Program-made: the position numbers and the translations under genes
Assembly (NCBI GenBank): GCA_020201295.1
Contig: JAIVHA010000193.1
Span: forward strand, 1 to 5,618
Source of the DNA: Lysobacteraceae bacterium
Lineage (GTDB): Bacteria; Pseudomonadota; Gammaproteobacteria; DSM-19610
DNA length: 5,618 bases
Direction of reading: 5' to 3'
In this document: piece by piece, positions 1-4,645 of the stretch
How positions within the stretch are numbered: position 1 is the stretch's first letter
How the letters are laid out: every line of letters begins with the position of its first letter
Notes under the pieces: generated by a model
The model's input: the letters and a program-made list of their open reading frames with translations, nothing else
The model's database searches: none
Told to the model about the DNA's origin: nothing

Positions 1-130
1 GTTCCAGCACCAGCAAGGCACCGATCTGGCGCTCCGCCATCCGTTCCACGGCCGCATACACGGTCGCATCCGGGTCGATGGCAATGACCTCGTGCCCCTT
101 GAAGTCCAGCAGCTGTTTTACCGTCTACAT
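1..130 (-). CDS. CBS-domain protein, 5' part, with amber codon directly after the start
   Basis: This is the beginning of a gene that runs off the left edge. From the ATG at 128-130 the second codon is TAG (125-127). The same frame then stays open for 41 codons to the edge, reading TVKQLLDFKGHEVIAIDPDA and continuing into AVERMAERQIGALLVLE. This is the typical first half of a CBS domain (beta strand, SPDATVYDA-like turn, helix, IGALLVVE strand) as found in small two-CBS proteins thought to sense adenine nucleotides. Such proteins usually start M-x-TV-x-LL, so the ATG fits the family start exactly. An ideal ribosome binding site precedes it. Either codon 2 was CAG/AAG and mutated, or the base is a sequence error, or the gene is silenced. 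The next in-frame ATG is about 28 codons further on and would remove half of the domain. The family call is fairly secure; whether the protein is made is not. Confidence 0.7.
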
Positions 131-138
131 GGTGACCG

Positions 139-143
139 CCTCC
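139..143 (-). promoter_or_regulatory. Shine-Dalgarno of the CBS-domain gene
   Basis: GGAGG on the minus strand, 8 nt before the ATG at 128-130. This is a near-perfect site at ideal spacing. It fixes the ATG as the ancestral start and makes the amber codon that follows it more striking. Confidence 0.65.
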
Positions 144-160
144 CGTTCGGCAACAAGCCT

Positions 161-304
161 TGTTACTAAACCCTGCGTAGACAAAGCCTCATACACCGCC
201 GGCAGGTGTCGGCCGCAGGGATGCGGCCGTCAAGCCTACAGGGACGTATTCACGGCGCCCTGCGGGCGGGGTATGCGGCTTTGTCAATGACCGCCTTAGT
301 AACA
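161..304. repeat. 144-bp imperfect inverted-repeat (MITE-like or REP-like) element
   Basis: The gene-free stretch 131-333 is largely one fold-back unit. The ends are perfect 9-bp inverted repeats, TGTTACTAA (161-169) and TTAGTAACA (296-304). Inside are 26-bp arms at 181-206 and 259-284 that pair at 23 of 26 positions. The centre holds a perfect 7-bp hairpin, GGCCGCA-GGGA-TGCGGCC (211-228), followed by TACAGGGACGTATTCACGGCG (237-257 region), which I recognise from memory as a recurrent intergenic motif in gammaproteobacterial genomes. There is no coding capacity worth calling. No clear target-site duplication is visible. It lies between the dnaQ stop and the CBS gene start, so it would be in the transcript leader of the CBS gene if the two are co-transcribed. 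Confidence 0.65.
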
Positions 305-317
305 GCGTAGCCCATAC

Positions 318-350
318 GGGACGAGCACGCCGCTCATGCCGGCTCGTCCC
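318..350 (-). terminator. Stem-loop spanning the dnaQ stop codon
   Basis: Perfect 9-bp arms GGGACGAGC (318-326) and GCTCGTCCC (342-350) enclose a 15-nt loop that contains the dnaQ TGA (334-336). There is no T-run after the stem on the minus strand, so it does not look like a classical intrinsic terminator. It may protect the mRNA 3' end or assist Rho-dependent termination. The hairpin is seen directly; its role is inferred. Confidence 0.35.
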
Positions 351-1050
351 ACAGGCAGGTCCCTCCGCTGGTCTTGCGGATGGCGGCCAGGCGTTCTTCA
401 TGCTGATGCAATTCCTCGTCGCTGGCGCGCAGCACCGCGAGGGCCGGGCGATCGGCGGGCAGGCGGCGAATGCCATCGCCCCGGCCGGTATCGTCCGTGT
501 GTTCTTCACCACTCCCCAGGGACAGGCTCGTCTGTCCACCGGTCATGATCAGGTAGACATCGGCAAGGATCTCCGCATCGAGCAACGCGCCGTGCAGATC
601 GCGGTGGGCATTGTCGATGCTGTAGCGCTTGCACAGGGCATCCAGGTTGTTTTTCTGTCCCGGATGCATGCGGCGTGCCAGCGCCAGGGTATCCAGCACG
701 GTACAGTAATCGGCCAGCCGGCCCCATTTCTTCCCCAGCTTGGCGAGTTCATGGTCGATGAAGCCTACGTCGAAGGGGGCGTTGTGAATGATGAGTTCAG
801 CACCCTTGATGTAGTCGAGAAAATCCGTGGCCAGATCGGCGAAGCGTGGCTTGTCGGCGAGAAATTCATTGCTGATGCCATGCACCTCCATGGCGCCGGC
901 ATCGATTTCACGATCCGGTTGCAGGTACTGGTGATAATGACTGCCGGTCAGACGCCGGCTCACCAGTTCCACGCAGCCGATCTCGATGATCCGGTGACCC
1001 TCGGAGGGTGCCAGGCCGGTGGTTTCCGTATCCAGTACGATCTGTCGCAT
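334..1050 (-). CDS. dnaQ: DNA polymerase III epsilon subunit, 3'-5' proofreading exonuclease
   Basis: A 238-aa protein. It excises misinserted nucleotides within the Pol III core, bound to the alpha subunit. The DEDDh catalytic set is complete: Exo I DTETTG (D7, E9), Exo II HNAPFD (D94), and Exo III HGALLDA (H153, D158). The spacing matches E. coli DnaQ with a constant offset. After the exonuclease domain (about 1-172) comes QTSLSL, in the place of the E. coli QTSMAF clamp-binding motif. A C-terminal alpha-binding tail follows, ending in GGTCLW, like the family's GGSCLW. An upstream in-frame start would add 11 residues (MPRMYCNYRGN) with no family counterpart; the chosen ATG at 1050 begins MRQIVLDTETTG as is usual and has GGGG about 6 nt before it. 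It lies downstream of rnhA on the same strand, separated by 98 bp that hold a REP hairpin. Identity is very secure. Confidence 0.97.
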   Translation of the reverse strand: MRQIVLDTETTGLAPSEGHRIIEIGCVELVSRRLTGSHYHQYLQPDREIDAGAMEVHGISNEFLADKPRFADLATDFLDYIKGAELIIHNAPFDVGFIDHELAKLGKKWGRLADYCTVLDTLALARRMHPGQKNNLDALCKRYSIDNAHRDLHGALLDAEILADVYLIMTGGQTSLSLGSGEEHTDDTGRGDGIRRLPADRPALAVLRASDEELHQHEERLAAIRKTSGGTCLWDEPA

Positions 1051-1073
1051 GTTACCCCGATAGTTGCAATACA

Positions 1074-1086
1074 TTCGTGGCACGAA
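1074..1086. promoter_or_regulatory. 13-bp palindrome in the dnaQ leader
   Basis: TTCGTG-G-CACGAA is a perfect 6+6 inverted repeat around one central base. It lies 23 nt upstream of the dnaQ ATG and next to the REP hairpin. It has the size of a dimeric-repressor operator but matches no site I can name, and it is not a LexA box. It may be chance or part of the repeat's flank. Confidence 0.25.
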
Positions 1087-1088
1087 GA

Positions 1089-1140
1089 CTGTAGGAGCGG
1101 CGCGAGTCGCGGTTGTTCGCGGCTCGCGCCGCTCCTACAG
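1089..1140. repeat. REP-type hairpin, copy 1, in the rnhA-dnaQ gap
   Basis: Arms of 23 nt (1089-1111 and 1118-1140) begin CTGTAGGAGCGGCGCGAG and pair with a single mismatch, which would be a G-U wobble in RNA. The loop is 6 nt. It belongs to the GTAGGAGCGGCGCGAGCCGCGA class of dispersed repeats common in gammaproteobacterial genomes. A second copy sits at 4559-4608. Starting 9 nt beyond the rnhA stop and ending 38 nt before the dnaQ start, it would form a very stable RNA stem between two co-directional genes. It could limit read-through into dnaQ or protect the upstream mRNA from 3' decay. Confidence 0.85.
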
Positions 1141-1148
1141 GAGAGATT

Positions 1149-1610
1149 CTACAATGACTGGGGTATCTCCTGGCAGGCCGGCAGGTCGTCGATAGCCTCG
1201 TTGGCCAGTTGATCGGCGCGCTCGTTTTCGGAATGGCCACTGTGGCCCCGCACCCAGTGCCAACGAACCTCGTGGACATGGGTGGCAGTCTCCAGCCGTT
1301 GCCACAAATCGGCATTCTTGACCGGCTGTTTCGCCGCATTCTTCCAGCCGCGGCGCTTCCAGCCCGCGATCCACTCGGTGATGCCCTTCTGTACATACTG
1401 GGAATCGGTGGTGAGTTGCACCTTGCAGGGACGGGTCAGGGACTCCAGCGCCTGGATGGCGGCCATCAGTTCCATGCGGTTGTTGGTGGTATCGCGCTCC
1501 GCGCCCTTGAGGGTCTTTTCATGCCCGTTGTAGCGCAACAGCACCCCCCAGCCTCCGGGTCCCGGATTACCCCGGCAGGCGCCGTCTGTATAGACCTCAA
1601 CTTCGTTCAT
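1149..1610 (-). CDS. rnhA: Ribonuclease HI
   Basis: A 153-aa protein, against 155 in E. coli. It cleaves the RNA strand of RNA-DNA hybrids with divalent metal, removing R-loops and primers. The sequence opens with VEVYTDGACRGNPGPGGWG. The metal-binding carboxylates are D9, E47 (NNRMELMA), D69 (TTDSQYV) and D133 (NERADQLA), with the catalytic H123 in VRGHSGH. The basic handle region WIAGWKRRGWKNAAKQPVKN is present, so this is the substrate-binding-helix type without an extra hybrid-binding domain. The ATG is preceded by GGAG 7 nt upstream, and the start lies inside the 3' end of the methyltransferase gene (14-bp overlap), which suggests translational coupling. The last residues and the TAG stop lie right at the edge of the downstream repeat. 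Identity is very secure. Confidence 0.97.
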   Translation of the reverse strand: MNEVEVYTDGACRGNPGPGGWGVLLRYNGHEKTLKGAERDTTNNRMELMAAIQALESLTRPCKVQLTTDSQYVQKGITEWIAGWKRRGWKNAAKQPVKNADLWQRLETATHVHEVRWHWVRGHSGHSENERADQLANEAIDDLPACQEIPQSL

Positions 1611-2370
1611 GACGACTCCGGTTGGTCGGTTCTGCCATACCCCCCGCGCCCAGCAGGCCGCGGCGTGGCCGCCAGCGCGGCCGTATGGGCGTCAGGGTGG
1701 CCACTCGCTTGCGCGCCAGCAGAAAGTAGGCCCCGGCCAGCAGGCTCATGGAGCGCCGCGACTCCAGGATACGCAATCGATCCAGGGCCCGCTCATTCTG
1801 CAGCGGTGGTCGCTGAAACAGGGGCACCACGCGCAGGGTATCGAAGCCCAGGAGGGACAACCAGTCGCGCAAACGTCCCGGACTGATGCCGTGCAGGCGC
1901 CAGGGAATGGGATGCCGCCAGCGCGCCACCAGGCCCCACAGGCCCCACCAGCTGACGGGGTTGAAGCCCAGGATCAGCACATGCCCCTCCGGCACCAGGC
2001 AACGTTCCACCTCCCGCAACACCTGGTGGGGGTCCCGGGAGCGTTCCAGGACATGGGGCAGGAGGATGGCATCCAGGGTGTCCGTGCCGAAGGGCAGCCG
2101 TTCCGTTTCTCCCTCAAGGGCACAGCCCTCGCTGCCGCTGCAAGGAGACTGGGACTGCAGAATGAGGTGGGAGATCCGGCTGCTGGCCAGGGCCTCCTGC
2201 GGGCAGGGTGGATCGAGGGCAAGCAAATGATATCCAAAGAGATCAGGAAGATGTTGCGCCAACTGATCCTGCTCCAGTCCAGCCATGGCCTGGCCCAGGG
2301 GCGTACGGTACCAGGCGCGCAACTCGGACAGTGTCGGGCGGGGGCGGGGATCTCGGCGTGGGCTGTCCAT
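1597..2370 (-). CDS. yafS: YafS-like SAM-dependent methyltransferase (class I fold), substrate unknown
   Basis: A 257-aa protein. Position between rnhA and mltD and sequence features match E. coli YafS: GYHLL near the start of the fold, LPFGTDTLDAILLPHVLE (motif II region), DPHQVLREVERCLVPEGHVLILGFNP, DWLSLLGFDTLRV, and a basic tail after LLARKRVATLTP. The N-terminal LRAWYRTPLGQ is also common in this family. Motif I is unusual: where methyltransferases carry a glycine-rich SAM loop, this has HLLALDPPCP without glycine. No substrate is known. I chose the ATG at 2370 because the conserved part starts soon after it and GGAG lies 4 nt upstream; longer starts (2385, 2403, TTG 2463) add non-conserved residues. 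It is probably co-transcribed with rnhA. The family is secure; the start is moderately so. Confidence 0.85.
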   Translation of the reverse strand: MDSPRRDPRPRPTLSELRAWYRTPLGQAMAGLEQDQLAQHLPDLFGYHLLALDPPCPQEALASSRISHLILQSQSPCSGSEGCALEGETERLPFGTDTLDAILLPHVLERSRDPHQVLREVERCLVPEGHVLILGFNPVSWWGLWGLVARWRHPIPWRLHGISPGRLRDWLSLLGFDTLRVVPLFQRPPLQNERALDRLRILESRRSMSLLAGAYFLLARKRVATLTPIRPRWRPRRGLLGAGGMAEPTNRSRHERS

Positions 2371-2380
2371 GTGGCTCCGG

Positions 2381-2409
2381 ATCATAGCCCATGACGGGGC
2401 CATGCCCAA
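2381..2409 (-). promoter_or_regulatory. Candidate sigma-70 promoter for the yafS-rnhA transcript
   Basis: On the minus strand, TTGGGC (2404-2409) and TATGAT (2381-2386) are separated by exactly 17 nt. The -10 matches 5 of 6 consensus bases and the -35 matches 3. Transcription would start about 4-6 nt before the ATG at 2370, so the message would be almost leaderless and the GGAG site would be partly lost. It is plausible only, and could be chance. Confidence 0.3.
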
Positions 2410-2435
2410 GTCGGGCTGTTGCCCATCCGCGACGC

Positions 2436-2464
2436 TTGCGCGTCCCGGGATAAATCCGGACAAT
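2436..2464 (+). promoter_or_regulatory. Weak candidate promoter for mltD
   Basis: TTGCGC (2436-2441) and GACAAT (2459-2464) have a 17-nt spacer, but each box matches the consensus poorly. TTTAAT at 2471-2476 is a better -10 without a -35. The 128-bp divergent region 2371-2498 also holds the short inverted repeat CCGGA-CAATA-TCCGG around 2456-2470. No Shine-Dalgarno precedes the mltD ATG; the leader just before it is AT-rich. Confidence 0.2.
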
Positions 2465-2498
2465 ATCCGGTTTAATCACTCAACTAATTGAAAACATT

Positions 2499-2655
2499 AT
2501 GAACAAATTCGGTTCTTTGCCCTTGCGGGGCGCGCTTTTCCTCAGCCTGCTGGGTAGCAGCCTGTTTGGCCCCCTGCTCAGTGGCTGCGCCCTGCGGGAC
2601 AGCCCGGTGCACGGTTCCGGAGTGGTAGCCGCCTCAGCTGGTACCGCAGGAACCC
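2499..2655 (+). pseudogene. mltD: 5' fragment of mltD: lipoprotein signal peptide, out of frame with the body
   Basis: From ATG 2499 the frame encodes MNKFGSLPLRGALFLSLLGS and then a hydrophobic stretch ending in LLSGC, a good lipobox with the lipidated cysteine at residue 30. This is the expected start of MltD, an outer-membrane lipoprotein. About 15 residues later (ALRDSPVHGSGVVAA) the sequence stops looking like protein and becomes a shadow of the next frame, which reads SWYRRNPAYLDRVFERAEPF from 2637. The leader frame ends at a TGA at 2889-2891. The body frame is open from 2558, just after a TAG at 2555-2557. Joining them needs a net change of 3n+1 missing bases. Intact relatives have tens of residues between the cysteine and the RNPAYL region, so a deletion rather than a one-base slip is likely. 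Confidence 0.7.
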
Positions 2656-2671
2656 CGCCTACCTGGACCGG

Positions 2672-3868
2672 GTGTTCGAGCGCGCCGAACCCTTCATGCA
2701 CCATATCCTGGTACAACTGGAGGCACGTGGCATGCCGGCGGAAATCGCCCTCCTGCCAGTGGTGGAAAGTGCCTTCGATCCCTTCGCCTATTCCCACGGC
2801 CGCGCCGCGGGACTCTGGCAGTTCGTGCCCGCCACCGGCAAGCGTTTCCATCTCAAGCAGGACTGGTGGTATGACGGTCGCCGTGATGTGATCGCCTCCA
2901 CCGAAGCGGCCCTGGATTATCTCCAGTACCTGCATCGCTTCTTCGACGGTGACTGGATGCTGGCCCTGGCGGCCTACAATTCCGGCGAGGGAACGGTACG
3001 CAATGCCGTACGCCGCAATCGGGCCGCCGGCAAACCGAGCGATTTCTGGAACCTGAGCCTGCCCCGGGAGACGCGCGCCTACGTACCCAAGCTGCTGGCC
3101 CTGAGCCTGGTGGTGGAGGATCCCGCGCGCCACGGCCTGGTACTGCGCGAGCTGCCCAACGAGGCGCGCATCGCCCTCGTGGAAACGGGTGGCCAGCTGG
3201 ATCTCGCCATCGCCGCGGAACTGGCGGCACTACCCCTGGATGATCTCTACAAGCTCAATCCCGGCTTCAACCATTGGGCCACCCATCCCGAGGGCCCCCA
3301 CCGGCTGGTGCTGCCCATCGAGTTGGCCGAGGCCTTCACCCAGGCGCTGGCGGATCTGCCCCAGGATCAACGCCTGCGCTGGCGACGCCACGAGATCCGT
3401 CGCGGTGAAACCCTCGGCCATATCGCCAAGCGCTACCAGACCACGGTGGCGGTTTTGCGGGAGACCAATCAGCTCTCTGGAAACTCGATCCGCGCCGGAC
3501 GCCATTTGCTGGTGCCGGTAGCCGCCACGGCGGTCAGTGATTACAGCCTGAGTGCCGGCCAGCGACTGGCACGGACCCAGAACCGGGATCGCGGCGGGGT
3601 GCGCAAAACCCATGTGGTGCGCAGCGGTGATACCTTCTGGGACCTGTCCCGCCAACTGGTCATCTGGGACCGCAAAGCCAATCGCCAGACCCTGCGCACC
3701 ATCCAGTATCAGGTGCGCAGTGGTGATTCCCTGGCGCGCATCTCCTCGCGCTTCAAGGTCAGCGTCAATGACCTGCTTGACTGGAACGGCCTGTCCCGTG
3801 ACCAGTACCTGCAGCCGGGCCAGACCCTGAAACTCTACGTGGATGTAACCAACCAGGCCGAGATCTAG
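2672..3868 (+). CDS. mltD: Membrane-bound lytic murein transglycosylase D, catalytic and LysM body (5' end frame-broken)
   Basis: MltD cleaves peptidoglycan glycan strands to 1,6-anhydro-muropeptides at the periplasmic face of the outer membrane. Numbering from the GTG at 2672, the SLT domain spans about 1-200, with catalytic E32 in LLPVVESAFDPFAYSHGRAA, followed by GLWQFVPATGKRF and the family motif AAYNSGEG (101-107). LysM 1 spans about 240-282. LysM 2 starts at about 313 as THVVRSGDTFWDLSRQ but jumps directly to LVIW. LysM 3 spans about 344-391 (YQVRSGDSLARISSRFKVSV...). The body is coherent, but the frame carries no signal peptide; family residues continue upstream of the GTG (RNPAYLDR), so GTG 2672 is merely the first possible start and its product would stay cytoplasmic. 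If the frame break is real, the gene is non-functional or makes a mislocated protein. The partner gene downstream begins 20 bp later. Confidence 0.88.
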   Translation: MFERAEPFMHHILVQLEARGMPAEIALLPVVESAFDPFAYSHGRAAGLWQFVPATGKRFHLKQDWWYDGRRDVIASTEAALDYLQYLHRFFDGDWMLALAAYNSGEGTVRNAVRRNRAAGKPSDFWNLSLPRETRAYVPKLLALSLVVEDPARHGLVLRELPNEARIALVETGGQLDLAIAAELAALPLDDLYKLNPGFNHWATHPEGPHRLVLPIELAEAFTQALADLPQDQRLRWRRHEIRRGETLGHIAKRYQTTVAVLRETNQLSGNSIRAGRHLLVPVAATAVSDYSLSAGQRLARTQNRDRGGVRKTHVVRSGDTFWDLSRQLVIWDRKANRQTLRTIQYQVRSGDSLARISSRFKVSVNDLLDWNGLSRDQYLQPGQTLKLYVDVTNQAEI

Positions 3869-3888
3869 GGCCTGTTAACACTATTCGC

Positions 3889-4470
3889 ATGGCGGCGGAC
3901 AACCCACGACGCGCCCGTTTGCGTGGCCTGACCAAGCTGCTGGTGGGCGTCGGCCTGCTGCTGCTTGCCATTCCTTTCATCGCCAGCGTGCTACCACCAG
4001 CGTCCAGTCCCGGCGCGCGTCCCTCGCCCTGGGACATCACCCATGACCTGAGCCGCCTGGCGGAAGGGGAAATCCTGCGCCTGGCCGGGCCCTCCGGTCC
4101 GGTCTGGATACAGCGGCGCAGCACGGAAGACCTGCGGGAACTGGAGGCATCGGGAGCGCGCTTGCGCGACCCCGATTCGGAACACAGTCGCCAGCCCGGC
4201 GCCGCGCGCACCCCCTGGCGCAGCCTGGACCCGGAGTTCTTCGTGTTCGTCCCCCGTGAAACCCGGCGCGGCTGCCAGGTACGGGAGGCCGGAGCCACGG
4301 CCCGCTGGCCGGCGGGCTTCGACGAGGCCTGCGAGGGGGCGCGTTTCGATCGCGCGGGCCGCATCTTCAGCGCTTCAGGACATCCCGAACAGAATAACCT
4401 GACCGTGCCACCGCACCGCTATCCCGCGCCGGGACAGCTGCAGCTGCTGCCGCCGTATGGAAACGGATGA
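3889..4470 (+). CDS. Membrane-anchored Rieske-like protein without Fe-S ligands (degenerate bc1 ISP paralogue)
   Basis: A 193-aa protein of no established function. A basic N-terminus (PRRARLRG) is followed by one transmembrane helix (about 14-35) ending PFIAS, as in the Rieske subunit of bacterial cytochrome bc1. Then come GPVWIQRRSTEDLREL (about 70-85, like GKPVWIVRRT), LRDPDSEHSRQPGAAR (about 92-107, like LADPDSxxSxQP), DPEFFVFVP (114-122), and GARFDRAGRIF (150-160) with NNLTVPPHRY (169-178), as in HGSKFDLAGRVF and NLxVPPYRY. In Box 1, Cys-Thr-His becomes E124-T125-R126; in Box 2, Cys-Pro-Cys-His becomes E146-A147-C148-E149. All four cluster ligands are gone, while C129 and C148 stand where the disulfide cysteines should be. 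It is probably exported with its domain in the periplasm and has no 2Fe-2S cluster. It is likely in an operon with mltD (20-bp gap); no good Shine-Dalgarno is visible. Ancestry is an inference from motif order; the role is unknown. Confidence 0.75.
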   Translation: MAADNPRRARLRGLTKLLVGVGLLLLAIPFIASVLPPASSPGARPSPWDITHDLSRLAEGEILRLAGPSGPVWIQRRSTEDLRELEASGARLRDPDSEHSRQPGAARTPWRSLDPEFFVFVPRETRRGCQVREAGATARWPAGFDEACEGARFDRAGRIFSASGHPEQNNLTVPPHRYPAPGQLQLLPPYGNG

Positions 4471-4513
4471 TCTCACCGCAAAGGCGCAAAGGACGCGAAG
4501 CAAGCGGAATAAA

Positions 4514-4527
4514 TGCCCCCGGGGGCA
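4514..4527. repeat. Perfect 14-bp GC palindrome
   Basis: TGCCCCCGGGGGCA is a perfect palindrome lying exactly at the left boundary of the middle inverted repeat (its GGGGGCA is the start of that arm). It may mark an insertion junction of the nested element. Confidence 0.5.
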
Positions 4528-4645
4528 GACTTAACCTGACAGTTGCAAAAAACGGATATGTAGGAGCGGCGCGAGCCGCGAATGTTCGCGGCTCGCGCCG
4601 CTCCTACAGGAGAGATTTTGCAATGCTTGGGTTAAGTCTACCCCC
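4521..4645. repeat. Middle inverted repeat, 125 bp, enclosing the REP hairpin
   Basis: Arms 4521-4550 (GGGGGCAGACTTAACC... GTTGCAAAA) and 4616-4645 (TTTTGCAA... GGGTTAAGTCTACCCCC) pair at 24 of 30 positions, with the mismatches clustered in the middle of the arm. The terminal GGGG-AGACTTAA style recalls sequences flanking small Y1/REP-associated transposase genes, so this may be a non-autonomous derivative. That link is from memory and tentative. Confidence 0.7.
4559..4608. repeat. REP-type hairpin, copy 2, perfect
   Basis: Arms 4559-4582 and 4585-4608 are 24 nt each and pair perfectly (TGTAGGAGCGGCGCGAGCCG...), leaving two bases between them. It is the same repeat as at 1089-1140. Both copies are followed by CAGGAGAGATT and then a CAATG-TGGG-like tail, so homology extends beyond the stem on that side. 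Confidence 0.9.

Noticed and set aside
125..127. TAG read as an amino acid (pyrrolysine or other reassignment)
   Set aside because: Three genes in the window stop at TAG at their family-typical ends, and no recoding signal is seen.
400..1212. Long plus-strand open frame (270 codons) across dnaQ
   Set aside because: It is antisense to dnaQ, which has a complete catalytic motif set. The frame is a by-product of GC-rich codon use and translates to no recognisable protein.
1052..1396. Minus-strand frame of 114 codons overlapping rnhA and the REP
   Set aside because: It is out of frame with rnhA and its end is again a translated REP.
1609..2394. Plus-strand open frame of 261 codons opposite the methyltransferase gene
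   Set aside because: It is Gln/Pro/Arg-rich without motifs and a shadow of the YafS-like gene.
2590..2672. Programmed ribosomal frameshift in mltD
   Set aside because: No slippery heptamer is evident in the overlap. The protein is also short in this region compared with relatives, so a deletion explains it better.
2480..3133. Minus-strand open frame opposite mltD
   Set aside because: The plus-strand frame encodes a clear lytic transglycosylase domain; the antisense product has no recognisable features.
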